Below are positions 32,208-41,158 of a DNA stretch of 55,685 bases, one piece after another. The notes beneath the pieces are model-generated. The model was not told the origin of the DNA and did no database searches. It saw only the letters and a list, made by a program, of their open reading frames with translations. Position 1 is the stretch's first letter. Each line of letters opens with the position of its first letter. Origin of the DNA: Paludibacteraceae bacterium (GTDB lineage: Bacteria > Bacteroidota > Bacteroidia > Bacteroidales > Paludibacteraceae); NCBI GenBank assembly GCA_016297215.1, contig JAEDGZ010000014.1, forward strand, positions 1 to 55,685. The letters run 5' to 3'. A program made the translations under genes and the position numbers.

Positions 32208-34106
32208 ATGAAAAAGTGGCATATAAAAGATAGTGCAGAACTGTACAACCTGCAGGGTTGGGGCGTGAACTATTTCGACATCAACGAGAAAGGGCACATG
32301 GTGGTTACCCCCAAGAAAGACGACAATCAGATAGATATCCGCGAACTGATTGACGAGTTGGCATTGCGCGACATTCAGCCGCCCGTGCTGCTACGTTTCT
32401 CCGACATCATCGAGAACCGTATCGAGCGCATGAACGAATGCTACGAGCATGCCGCGAAAGAGTACGGCTACAAGGGTGAATGCTTCTTGGTGTATCCTAT
32501 CAAGGTCAATCAGATGCAGCCTGTAGTGCACGAGATAGTGAGCCACGGCAAGAAGTTCAATATCGGGCTGGAGGCAGGCAGTAAGCCGGAGTTGCATGCC
32601 GTGATAGCCGTCAATCAGGAGCCCGACTCCATCATCATCTGCAACGGCTACAAAGACGAGGCGTATATTGAGTTGGCTTTGCTTGCGCAGAAGATGGGCA
32701 AGCATATCTATATCGTTGCTGAGAAACTGAACGAGTTGGAACTCATTGCAAAAGTGTCGGAGCGGCTGGGTGTGCGCCCGAACATCGGTATCCGAATAAA
32801 GTTAGCGTCAGTGGGCTCGGGCAAGTGGGAAGAGTCGGGGGGCGATGCATCGAAGTTCGGACTGACCAGCAGCGAGTTGCTGGAAGCCCTCGAGACGCTG
32901 GACATGCACCGGATGCACGACTGTCTGAAACTGATACACTTCCATATCGGCAGCCAAATCACCAACATCCGCAACGTGAAGACGGCTATCCGCGAGGGGG
33001 CGCAATACTACGTGCAACTGCACAAATTAGGTTTCCCCGTGGAGTTCGTGGACGCCGGTGGCGGGCTTGGCGTGGACTACGACGGCACGCGGTCGAGCAA
33101 CTCAGAGTCGTCGGTCAACTACTCTATCCAAGAGTATGTCAACGATATCATGTACGGGCTGATAGAGGCGGCGGACAAGAACAACCTGCCGCATCCGAAC
33201 ATCATCACCGAGTCGGGGCGTTCGCTCAGTGCCCACCACACGGTGCTCATCATGGAGGTGCTGGAGACGGCGCACCTGCCCGAGATGCCCGAAGAATGGG
33301 AGGTTGGCGAGGATGACCATCAGTTGGTGAAAGACCTGTACGAGATATGGGACAACCTGACGCAACGCTCGGCGTTGGAGAGTTGGCACGACGCGGAGCA
33401 GATACGCGACGAGGTGGTGGAACTGTTCAGCCACGGACTGATAGACCTGCGCACCCGCGCACAGATAGAGAAACTCTATTGGTCGGTAACGCGCGAGATA
33501 GCCTCGCTGGCGAATCAGATGCGGCGTGTGCCCGAAGAGTTGGAGAAAGTGAATAAACTGCTGGCAGACAAGTACTTCTGCAACTTCTCCCTCTTCCAAT
33601 CAATGCCCGACACGTGGGCGATAGACCAAGTGTTCCCCATCATGCCTATCCAGCGGCTCGATGAGATGCCCGACCGCCATGCCACCATTCAGGACATCAC
33701 CTGCGACTCCGACGGCAAGGTGCAGAAATACGTATCGGAGGGGACGCTGACGAAGTCGCTGCCCGTGCACTCGCTGCGCAAGGGAGAACCTTATTATATA
33801 GGTGTGTTTCTCGTGGGGGCGTATCAGGAGATTTTGGGTACTATCCACAACCTCTTTGGCGACGTAACCGCCGTACATATCGCAATGAAAGACGAGGGCT
33901 ACTCCATCGAGCAGACCATCGACGGCGAGAGTGTGCAGGACGTGCTGCGCTGGACGGAGTACGACGTGAAGAAGATGGTGCGCACGCTGGAAACTTGGGT
34001 AACGAAGTCGGTCAAGGCGGGCAAAATCACCCTCACCGAGGGCAAGGAGTTCCTCTCCAACTACCGCTCCGGACTGTACGGATACACGTATCTGGAAAGG
34101 GAATAG
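32208..34106 (+). CDS. speA: Biosynthetic arginine decarboxylase
   Basis: SpeA converts arginine to agmatine and CO2, using PLP and Mg. The 632-residue protein has the PLP lysine Lys99 in YPIKVNQMQPVV, the phosphate site KLIHFHIGSQITNI, the VDAGGGLGVDYDGTRS loop and the SESGRSL box (here TESGRSLSAHH). The C-terminal GAYQEILGTIHNLFGDV is also typical. Length matches the E. coli enzyme (658). No repeat insertion is seen, unlike its neighbour nspC. It begins 6 bp after nspC, so the two are likely co-transcribed. Confidence 0.97.
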   Translation: MKKWHIKDSAELYNLQGWGVNYFDINEKGHMVVTPKKDDNQIDIRELIDELALRDIQPPVLLRFSDIIENRIERMNECYEHAAKEYGYKGECFLVYPIKVNQMQPVVHEIVSHGKKFNIGLEAGSKPELHAVIAVNQEPDSIIICNGYKDEAYIELALLAQKMGKHIYIVAEKLNELELIAKVSERLGVRPNIGIRIKLASVGSGKWEESGGDASKFGLTSSELLEALETLDMHRMHDCLKLIHFHIGSQITNIRNVKTAIREGAQYYVQLHKLGFPVEFVDAGGGLGVDYDGTRSSNSESSVNYSIQEYVNDIMYGLIEAADKNNLPHPNIITESGRSLSAHHTVLIMEVLETAHLPEMPEEWEVGEDDHQLVKDLYEIWDNLTQRSALESWHDAEQIRDEVVELFSHGLIDLRTRAQIEKLYWSVTREIASLANQMRRVPEELEKVNKLLADKYFCNFSLFQSMPDTWAIDQVFPIMPIQRLDEMPDRHATIQDITCDSDGKVQKYVSEGTLTKSLPVHSLRKGEPYYIGVFLVGAYQEILGTIHNLFGDVTAVHIAMKDEGYSIEQTIDGESVQDVLRWTEYDVKKMVRTLETWVTKSVKAGKITLTEGKEFLSNYRSGLYGYTYLERE

Positions 34107-34298
34107 AAGCCCCTTCGGGGCTGTAAAGAACTTCGTGTAGGAAAGCCCTATCGGGCTGTAAGAAACGAAAACTTTCGTGTAAAAAGCGCTACGCGCTGTA
34201 AAGAATGTACACGGAGCGAAGCGGAGTTCCTTACACGAAGTTTTCTACACGGAGCGAAGCGGAGTTAAGTACACGAAGTTAAAAACACTAAGTTAAGA
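34107..34298. repeat. Mini-hairpin and CACGAAGTT repeat block
   Basis: Small palindromes GCCCC-TTC-GGGGC, GCCC-TAT-CGGGC and GCGC-TA-CGCGC are each followed by TGTAA. They face inverted words TACACGAAGTT and CACGGAGCGAAGCGGAGTT. The layout is nearly the same as at 49202-49370. There is no other content in the gap. Confidence 0.9.
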
Positions 34299-34300
34299 AT

Positions 34301-35554
34301 ATGAACCGAGTATTATTGATTGGCTGTGGAGGTGTAGGCACCGTGGCAGCCCACAAGTTGGCTCAGAATCCCGATGTGTTCGGTGAGATTTGTATCGCGA
34401 GCCGCACCAAGTCGAAATGTGATGCGACGGCGGAGGCTATCCGCGCGAAGCACTACACCAAGAACGGCTTGCAGTCTGTCATCTCCACCGCGCAGGTGGA
34501 TGCCGACGATGTGGCAGCGCTGGTCGCGCTGATGAAGGAGTACAAGCCCGCGCTGTGTATCAACCTTGCCCTACCCTACCAAGACCTGACCATCATGGAC
34601 GCTTGTCTGGAGGCCGGTGTGCACTACATGGACACCGCCAACTACGAGCCGAAAGATGAGGCGCACTTTGAGTATTCATGGCAGTGGGCTTATCGCGAGC
34701 GCTTTGAGAAAGCGGGGCTCTGCGCGCTACTCGGCTGCGGCTTCGACCCGGGCGTAACCTCCATCTTCACCGCCTACGCGGCGAAGCACTACTTCAAGGA
34801 GATTCACTATCTCGACATCGTAGACTGCAACGCGGGCAACCACCACAAAGCGTTTGCCACCAACTTCAACCCTGAAATCAACATCCGCGAGATTACCCAG
34901 AAAGGACTCTATTGGGAGAACGGAGCTTACCACGAGACGGAGCCGATGGAGATTCACAAGACGCTCCACTATCCGAATATCGGTCCGAAGGAGAGTTACC
35001 TGCTCCACCACGAGGAGATAGAGTCGCTCGTCATCAACTACCCGACCATCAAGCGTGCGCGTTTCTGGATGACCTTCGGGCAGCAGTACCTGAACTACTT
35101 AGACGTGATTCAGAACATCGGCATGGCGCGTATTGACGAAATAGAGTACAAGGCACCGAAAGCCGATGGCACGGGCGATGAGGTGGTGAAGATAGTGCCC
35201 TTGCAGTTCCTGAAAGCCGTGCTGCCGAACCCCAAGGAGTTGGGCGAGAACTACGACGGCGAGACCTCTATTGGCTGCCGTATCCGCGGTATCGGCAACG
35301 ACGGGCAGGAGCACACCTACTACGTCTGGAACAACTGCTCCCACCGTGCTGCCTACGAGGAGACGGGCATGCAGGGCGTCAGTTACACCACGGGCGTGCC
35401 CGCGATGATTGGTGCGATGATGATGTTCACGGGCAAGTGGCTCAAGCCTGGCGTGCACAACGTGGAAGAGTTCGACCCGGACCCCTTCATGGACATGCTC
35501 AACGTCCACGGACTGCCCTGGCACGAGGAGCACGACGGAGATTTGGAACTATAA
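34301..35554 (+). CDS. Carboxynorspermidine (carboxyspermidine) synthase, saccharopine-dehydrogenase family
   Basis: The 417-residue enzyme has an N-terminal Rossmann start MNRVLLIGCGGVGTVAAHK and the family boxes INLALPYQDLTIMDACL, MDTANYEPKDEAH, LLGCGFDPGVTSIF and CNAGNHH. This is the pattern of carboxynorspermidine dehydrogenases, which condense aspartate semialdehyde with putrescine or diaminopropane using NADPH. Its product is the substrate of NspC, and the nearby speA and speB provide putrescine, so carboxyspermidine is the likely product. It is separated from speA by a 194-bp repeat block, so coupling to the upstream genes is uncertain. Confidence 0.92.
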   Translation: MNRVLLIGCGGVGTVAAHKLAQNPDVFGEICIASRTKSKCDATAEAIRAKHYTKNGLQSVISTAQVDADDVAALVALMKEYKPALCINLALPYQDLTIMDACLEAGVHYMDTANYEPKDEAHFEYSWQWAYRERFEKAGLCALLGCGFDPGVTSIFTAYAAKHYFKEIHYLDIVDCNAGNHHKAFATNFNPEINIREITQKGLYWENGAYHETEPMEIHKTLHYPNIGPKESYLLHHEEIESLVINYPTIKRARFWMTFGQQYLNYLDVIQNIGMARIDEIEYKAPKADGTGDEVVKIVPLQFLKAVLPNPKELGENYDGETSIGCRIRGIGNDGQEHTYYVWNNCSHRAAYEETGMQGVSYTTGVPAMIGAMMMFTGKWLKPGVHNVEEFDPDPFMDMLNVHGLPWHEEHDGDLEL

Positions 35555-35555
35555 G

Positions 35556-35640
35556 AAAGACCGCTATCGCTGACCGACCGCCTTACGGCAGAAAGACTAT
35601 CTTACTGAAAGACCGCGCTACGCGCTGAAAGACTGATATA
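35556..35640. repeat. GACCGCGCTACGCGCTGAAAGA mini-hairpin word repeats
   Basis: AGAAAGACCGCTATCGCTGA, GAAAGACTATC and GACCGCGCTACGCGCTGAAA are variants of one word whose centre is a small palindrome. The complement TAGCGCGGTCTTAG lies at 35672-35685. Confidence 0.8.
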
Positions 35641-35689
35641 CCATCCTAAACGAAATCAGTCGGACAGCACGTAGCGCGGTCTTAGTTTC

Positions 35690-35830
35690 TGTTAGGCAGC
35701 AGGCGGGGATGCCTACGTACCCGATGTTTTTCCCCGCCCCTACCCCCCTCCCCGCAAGCGGGGCGGGGGAGTTCGTAGAGACCGCACCTCCTTGAAAGCA
35801 GGCGGGGACGCCTGCGCACCCGGACAGTGT
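35690..35830. repeat. Nested palindrome cluster (family 1 variant, family 2, family 1A)
   Basis: A degenerate family 1 core GCAGGCG-GGGA-TGCCTAC lies at 35699-35716. A family 2 palindrome CCCCCTCCCCGC-AA-GCGGGGCGGGGGA is at about 35744-35771. A family 1A element with core 35798-35815 follows; it keeps CCGCACCTCCTTGAAA on its left, but the first arm (GGTGCGG) seen in the long form is replaced by family 2 sequence. Confidence 0.88.
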
Positions 35831-35900
35831 GTATTGAAAATTTGTCAATTTGTACAATAGCGCATTGGATTTATGTACATATTTTGTCAATTTCTCAACA

Positions 35901-35928
35901 TTGTAGTCATAATTTAGCAGTACTTTTG
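35901..35928 (+). promoter_or_regulatory. Bacteroidetes-type promoter of the pectate lyase gene
   Basis: TACTTTTG (35921-35928) is preceded by TTG (35901-35903) at only 17 bp, the single exception to the 20-bp spacing seen elsewhere here. The -7 box is clear; the -33 box is less sure. Confidence 0.6.
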
Positions 35929-36010
35929 CAATCGGAAATTGGCTTGATGTATGCAAATTGAAATCTTTATCAAAAATTTATATTATCAATCATTAACTGA
36001 AAGAATACCT

Positions 36011-39000
36011 ATGAAAAAAGTATCTCTTTTGCTGTTGGCGCTGGTGTGCTCATTGGCATCGATGGCAGCAGTAACCATTACGAAGACCGCAGGTTGGTTT
36101 GAGAGTGGTTACGTAACGTGGACGAATGCGTCCGGTTTGAGTTATGATGTATTTGTGCGTTCTGAGGGCGGCACTTATACACAGTTGGACAAGGAGTTGG
36201 TGCGCAACTACGGTTCGTATGGTCGTGCAGACGCACTGGGGTTGAAAGCCGGCAAGTATCAGATGAAGGTGGTAGCCTCGAATGGCGAGGAAGCCGAGTC
36301 GGAGGTGTTCACCGCCGTGGCACACGACCGCAACGGTTTTGCCCACGATGGTTGGAGCGATGGTATCGGTGCATACAAGAACGATGGTACGCTGAAAGAC
36401 GGCACGCGCGTGCTGTATTTGACCGCGGCTAATGCGAAGACCATCAAGTGCAACGTGATGGTTGACAAGACAGATACCGAACTGACCGGTATTCAGGAGA
36501 TTATCGCGAAGTTGGAGAAAGGGACAGAGACACGTCCTATCTGCGTGCGTATCATCGGTACGATAAAGAAATCGGATTTGGACAAGATCGGTTCATCTGC
36601 GGAGGGCTTGCAAGTGAAGGGAAAGAACGGCAGTACACCGATGAACTTGACGATAGAAGGTGTGGGCAACGATGCCACAATACACGGTTTCGGATTCCTG
36701 ATTCGTAATGCCTGCTCTGTGGAGATTCGCAACTTCGCCAGCATGATTTGTATGGACGACTGCATGTCGCTGGATACGGACAACCACCATGTATGGGTGC
36801 ACAACATGGACTTCTTCTACGGCGGTACGGGTAGCGACTCCGACCAAGCCAAAGGCGATGGTACCGTGGATATCAAGGGCAAGAGTTCGCACGTAACAGT
36901 TAGTTACAACCACTTCTGGGACAGCGGAAAATGCTCGTTAGGCGGTATGAAAGGTGAGACGACGGACTGCTGGATGACCTACCACCACAACTGGTTTGAC
37001 CACTCGGACAGCCGCCACCCGCGTATCCGTACGGCGTTCTACCACTGCTATAACAACTACTACGACGGTATATCGAAGTACGGTGTGGGTGTAACCTGCG
37101 GCGGGTCTTCGTTCGTAGAGAGCAACTACTTCCGCAACTGCAAATACCCGATGCTGGCATCGAAGCAGGGAACTGACGCAGAGGGCGATGGCACCTTCTC
37201 CGGCGAGGCAGGCGGCGTGAACAAAGCCTATAACAACAAGATTATCAACCCGCGCCAGTTGCTCTATTGGTCTGCGGATAAAGAGGCAAGCGGCGAATGG
37301 GATGCCGTGCTGGTAGAGACACGCGACGGTTCGGTGAGTGCCAAAGCTTTCTCCGGCGGTACGGCGTATAACTCGGCGGCTGACGAGGCGGCGCGCAAGG
37401 CAGTGCCCGCTTCGGCGATTGACCCTGTGGAGGACGTGGCACTGATTTGCCGCGGTGAGAAAGCCGGTCGCGAGGGATTAGGCGCAGGTCGTATTGACGG
37501 CGGCGACTTCAAATGGACATTCTATTATCCTACACAGGATGATAACTATGATGTGATTACCGAGTTGAAACAAGCGGTATTGAACTATAAGTCTACACTC
37601 GTAGGTTTCTACGGTGAGAGTGCTTTGCCCAACGGCGGTGCGACCGAGACAGTGGACGCGGGCGATGGCAAGGGCAAGACACAAGCGATTGACGATAATA
37701 CCACCAAGCCGGTTTGGGGCGGCGGCAGCATCTCGGACGATGAGAGCCTTGTTCCTTATATAGTAGGTGTTGACGGCGACTACTACTGGTTTAATGCGGA
37801 CAACGATGTGCAGACCAAACAGTATATCGCTGACGGCGCGATTATTATGGTGGACGGCAGTGCGTCGTATGGTACAGATAAGCAAGCGACTTCCTCTTCC
37901 GATGCGACCTTCAGCGACCCGTATGTGGGTGCTATTGCAGCGACAAAGAGCGGCGGCTATGCTACGTTCTACTGCCCCGACAGCATCACAGTGTTTGCGA
38001 TGAACGCTACCCGAGGGGGTTCTGCTGCTGGCGAGATACAGGTGTCGAACAATGGCACGAATTTCACCAAAGTGGATGCCTACTCGACCAAAGCGAAGGG
38101 TAACTTCAAGACGGCAACTGCGCTCCCCGAGCCCGCACTATATGTGCGCGTAACGAACACGACTACAGGAACACTTTATATCCACGGTATCAAGATATTC
38201 AAAGTAGGCGAAGTGGTGCCAGAGGAGGGCGAAGAGAACGATTTGACAATGCTGACTACGAGCAAGGAGTTGGCAGCCAATGCAACCTACCAACTGACAA
38301 AGGGAACGGACTTCACCACCTCTTCCACGGGAGCACTCTCCTACTCGTCTTCCAACAGCGCTATTGCGAAAGTGGATGCTACAGGTTTGATTACCGCGCT
38401 GAGCGAGGGTACGGCAACTATCAAGGTGCTGCAAGCGAACGACGGGACGTATAAATCGGGCTCGGCTACGATGACGGTAACGGTGAAAGATATGCGTGCA
38501 GAGTCGCAGTTTGCGTTGACCTCTGCGGCTACCGTTGCTCTGAAAGTAGGCGGGACGGTTACCTCACAAATCACCACTACGGGTGCCGCAGGTACAGTAA
38601 CCTACACCAGCAGCAAGACCTCGGTGGCTACGGTAGATGCTAACGGACTGATTACCGCCGTGGCAGCCGGTACAGCAGTGATTACGGTGATGGATGCCGG
38701 TTCGGCAACGGTGAAAGCCAAATCGCTGACCGTTACCGTGAATGTAACCAAAGACATGTCCGGCGAGACCATCTGCCACTTCTTGGAGCAGAAACCGTCG
38801 GTAGATATGGTTAGCGTAACGGGCAACTACTCCAACAGCAAGGGTACGGTTACCTATGGCGGCAAGGAGTATGGTATATGCGTGAAGATGGAGTCGAGCA
38901 CTGTGATTACGATTACTCCTGCTTCGGCTTGTGAGATTACTTTGGTATTCGGTTCTTCGGAGGGTGGAAAGGCATTCTATTTAGATGGTAATAAATTATC

Positions 39001-39769
39001 TACCAACGCAGAGGGCAAATACACCTTTACTGCCGAGGCAGGCAAGACCTACACGCTGAAGAAAGGCGATAGCATCAACCTCTTCTTGATTATCTTCACG
39101 GCGGCAAGCGGCAGCGAGCCAACCGACCCGACTGATCCTACCGAGCCTACTGACCCGACAGATCCTACCGAGCCTTCGGATGTAGTCTTCGACTATGAGA
39201 CCAATGTAGGTACCATCGAGTTCTTCGGCACAGCAACCGAAAAGAAAGGCGATGGACAAAAATACAACACCAACACGACTACTCCTGCGAAGAACTTGGA
39301 GTTCTCCAACAGTTTGGCATCTACCGATACTATTACCAAGGTTACTACCTACAACTACGTGCTTATCACGCCGGTATCGGGTGGATTCAAAGCAGGCGAT
39401 GTGGTTAGCATTGCAGGTTACTACAACAACTCGGCAGAAAAACAGTCGGCAGTAGGTTTCTACCTCAACAAAGAGGATGAGACACCCCTTTGGCAGACGG
39501 CGGACTTTATCAACGGTCGTCTTGTAGCCGGCGAGCCTGAGGTGCAGACTTACACGCTGACGCAGAATGCAGACAACCTGATTATTGCACGTTGCGGAAA
39601 GACGAAGACTAACGTACTCAAACTGACGGTTACCCGCTCGGATAATCCCGAGATGGGGTTATCGGAGACTATTGGTCAAGTGAAGGTACAGAAGGTACTG
39701 CGCAACGGACAAATCTTTATCCTGCGCGAAGGACGGATGTACACCCTGCAAGGGCAGATAGTGGAATAA
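36011..39769 (+). CDS. Secreted multidomain pectate lyase (PL1) with Ig-like repeats and C-terminal sorting-like tail
   Basis: I chose ATG 36011 because it opens a signal peptide (MKKVSLLLLALVCSLASMAA). A fibronectin-like region (about residues 22-110) precedes a PL1 beta-helix (about 120-420) with DDCMSLDTDNHHVWVHNMDF, DIKGKSSHVTVSYNHF and the catalytic-type HSDSRHPRIR at 331-340. Two BIG2-like domains (about 742-914), an acidic PTDPTEP linker (about 1036-1058) and a carbohydrate-binding-like domain follow. The protein ends with KVLRNGQ...YTLQGQ, a tail resembling type IX secretion sorting signals and shared with the protein at the window's end. It should cleave polygalacturonate by beta-elimination outside the cell. 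It has 1252 residues. Confidence 0.9.
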   Translation: MKKVSLLLLALVCSLASMAAVTITKTAGWFESGYVTWTNASGLSYDVFVRSEGGTYTQLDKELVRNYGSYGRADALGLKAGKYQMKVVASNGEEAESEVFTAVAHDRNGFAHDGWSDGIGAYKNDGTLKDGTRVLYLTAANAKTIKCNVMVDKTDTELTGIQEIIAKLEKGTETRPICVRIIGTIKKSDLDKIGSSAEGLQVKGKNGSTPMNLTIEGVGNDATIHGFGFLIRNACSVEIRNFASMICMDDCMSLDTDNHHVWVHNMDFFYGGTGSDSDQAKGDGTVDIKGKSSHVTVSYNHFWDSGKCSLGGMKGETTDCWMTYHHNWFDHSDSRHPRIRTAFYHCYNNYYDGISKYGVGVTCGGSSFVESNYFRNCKYPMLASKQGTDAEGDGTFSGEAGGVNKAYNNKIINPRQLLYWSADKEASGEWDAVLVETRDGSVSAKAFSGGTAYNSAADEAARKAVPASAIDPVEDVALICRGEKAGREGLGAGRIDGGDFKWTFYYPTQDDNYDVITELKQAVLNYKSTLVGFYGESALPNGGATETVDAGDGKGKTQAIDDNTTKPVWGGGSISDDESLVPYIVGVDGDYYWFNADNDVQTKQYIADGAIIMVDGSASYGTDKQATSSSDATFSDPYVGAIAATKSGGYATFYCPDSITVFAMNATRGGSAAGEIQVSNNGTNFTKVDAYSTKAKGNFKTATALPEPALYVRVTNTTTGTLYIHGIKIFKVGEVVPEEGEENDLTMLTTSKELAANATYQLTKGTDFTTSSTGALSYSSSNSAIAKVDATGLITALSEGTATIKVLQANDGTYKSGSATMTVTVKDMRAESQFALTSAATVALKVGGTVTSQITTTGAAGTVTYTSSKTSVATVDANGLITAVAAGTAVITVMDAGSATVKAKSLTVTVNVTKDMSGETICHFLEQKPSVDMVSVTGNYSNSKGTVTYGGKEYGICVKMESSTVITITPASACEITLVFGSSEGGKAFYLDGNKLSTNAEGKYTFTAEAGKTYTLKKGDSINLFLIIFTAASGSEPTDPTDPTEPTDPTDPTEPSDVVFDYETNVGTIEFFGTATEKKGDGQKYNTNTTTPAKNLEFSNSLASTDTITKVTTYNYVLITPVSGGFKAGDVVSIAGYYNNSAEKQSAVGFYLNKEDETPLWQTADFINGRLVAGEPEVQTYTLTQNADNLIIARCGKTKTNVLKLTVTRSDNPEMGLSETIGQVKVQKVLRNGQIFILREGRMYTLQGQIVE
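39121..39176 (+). repeat. 27-bp tandem repeat encoding the PTDPTEP linker
   Basis: Two near-identical copies encode TDPTDPTEP-type units, a flexible acidic linker before the last domain of the pectate lyase. Confidence 0.85.
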
Positions 39770-39788
39770 ACATCCCCCATAAGAACAA

Positions 39789-39832
39789 ACAAGAGGCTAC
39801 CCAACAATTCAAGTTAGGTAGCCTCTTGCTTC
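39789..39832 (+). terminator. Intrinsic terminator after the pectate lyase gene
   Basis: AAGAGGCTACCCAAC and GTTAGGTAGCCTCTT form a 15-bp stem with a G/A-type mismatch, followed by GCTTCTTTAT. Its loop core (AACAA-TCAAGTT) resembles the terminator at 12366-12407. Confidence 0.9.
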
Positions 39833-39913
39833 TTTATAAAGTGCTACTTGGTATATGCAATACTTTCATTTACGATGCGTTTGTAATTTTTCGTGTTATT
39901 TTCAGTAGTTTTC

Positions 39914-39944
39914 TTGCATATGTCGAAAAAAAGCAGTATCTTTG
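39914..39944 (+). promoter_or_regulatory. Bacteroidetes-type promoter of the pyr gene run
   Basis: TTG (39914-39916, in CTTGCATATG) and TATCTTTG (39937-39944) are 20 bp apart. A family 1A palindrome (39974-39991) lies in the leader before pyrC. Confidence 0.85.
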
Positions 39945-39972
39945 CAGGCAAATTCAAAAGAACCTCTTTTTT

Positions 39973-39999
39973 AGCAGGCGAGGACGCCTGCGCACCCGG
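39973..39999. repeat. GC-rich palindrome, family 1A, in the pyrC leader
   Basis: The core GCAGGCG-AGGA-CGCCTGC (39974-39991) is followed by GCACCCGGA. It lies between the promoter and the pyrC start codon. Confidence 0.88.
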
Positions 40000-40022
40000 A
40001 GTTCATCCTTTATAATTTGCCT

Positions 40023-41123
40023 ATGTCTGACGGTACAAACATAGTTACTATCCCGGCACTTGTGGACCTCCATGTCCATTTTCGTGAGCCGGGTTTTTCG
40101 TATAAAGAGACTATCCGCACGGGAAGTATGGCAGCGCGTGCAGCGGGGTACAGCGACGTGTTCACCATGCCCAACCTCAATCCCGTACCCGACACGGTGG
40201 AACACCTGCAAGAGCAGTTGGCTATCATCGAGCGCGACGCCGTCATAGGTGTGCACCCCTACGCGTCTATCACGATGGGGCAGCAGGGCAAAGGCTCGTT
40301 GGTGGATATGGAGGCATTGGCACCGTATGTCATCGGCTTCTCTGATGACGGGCGCGGTGTGCAGGACGAGGGGCTGATGCGCGAGGCGATGGTGCGTTGC
40401 CGTGCAGTAAACCGCATGATTGTGGCGCACTGCGAGGTCAACAGCCTGCTGCACGGCGGCTACATCCACGCGGGGGAGTATGCGGCAAAGCACGGGCACA
40501 AGGGTATCTCGTCCGAGAGCGAATGGAAGGAGATAGAGCGCGACATCCGTCTGGTAGAACAGACAGGGTGTCGCTTTCATATATGCCATATCTCTACCAA
40601 AGAGAGCGTGTCGCTGGTGCGCGATGCGAAGCGCCACGGGCTGCCCGTAACCTGCGAGACGGCACCGCATTACCTGCTCTTGTCGGACAAAGACCTGCAA
40701 GAAGACGGACGCTGGAAGATGAACCCGCCTTTGCGCGGGGAAGATGATAGGCAGGCGATGATAGAGGGCGTGCTGGACGGAACGGTGGACTGCATCGCCA
40801 CCGACCATGCGCCACACAGCGCGGAGGAGAAGAGCCGCGGCTTGCACCAGAGCGCGTTCGGCATCGTAGGGTTAGAGACGGCGTTCCCTTTGCTATACAC
40901 ATATATGGTACGCGCGGGCGTGATGTCGCTGGAGCGGCTGGTGGAACTGATGTCGCTCGCGCCGCGGCGTATTGCCGGACTGCCCGTGGAGGGTTGCCCG
41001 ACCGTGCAGATGGACCTCGGGGCGCACTACACCATAGACCCCGCACACTTCCTCTCGATGGGCAAGAGCACGCCGTTTGAGGGATGGGAAGTGTATGGAA
41101 GGATAATTAGGAATGAGGAATGA
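40023..41123 (+). CDS. pyrC: Dihydroorotase (class I-like, metal dependent)
   Basis: This enzyme cyclises carbamoyl-aspartate to dihydroorotate in UMP synthesis. The metal site DLHVHFREPG is near residues 17-26, HICHIS supplies another His, ETAPHYLLL is the next box, and the catalytic Asp is in CIATDHAPHS. The length of 366 residues is shorter than the usual class I (about 420-440); the usual N-terminal small beta domain is almost absent, since the metal motif lies unusually close to the start. I chose ATG 40023 over a TTG 6 bases upstream. The last residues (RIIRNEE) are written by AATTAGGAATGAGG repeat words. It leads a pyrimidine run. Confidence 0.93.
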   Translation: MSDGTNIVTIPALVDLHVHFREPGFSYKETIRTGSMAARAAGYSDVFTMPNLNPVPDTVEHLQEQLAIIERDAVIGVHPYASITMGQQGKGSLVDMEALAPYVIGFSDDGRGVQDEGLMREAMVRCRAVNRMIVAHCEVNSLLHGGYIHAGEYAAKHGHKGISSESEWKEIERDIRLVEQTGCRFHICHISTKESVSLVRDAKRHGLPVTCETAPHYLLLSDKDLQEDGRWKMNPPLRGEDDRQAMIEGVLDGTVDCIATDHAPHSAEEKSRGLHQSAFGIVGLETAFPLLYTYMVRAGVMSLERLVELMSLAPRRIAGLPVEGCPTVQMDLGAHYTIDPAHFLSMGKSTPFEGWEVYGRIIRNEE

Positions 41124-41157
41124 GGAATTAGGAATGAGGAATTAGTGATTAGGAAAG
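41100..41157. repeat. AATTAGGAATGAGG word repeats between pyrC and pyrK
   Basis: ATTAGGAATGAGGAATGAGG and further copies of AATTAGGAATGAGG. The start is the coding end of pyrC. Confidence 0.85.
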
Positions 41158-41158
41158 T

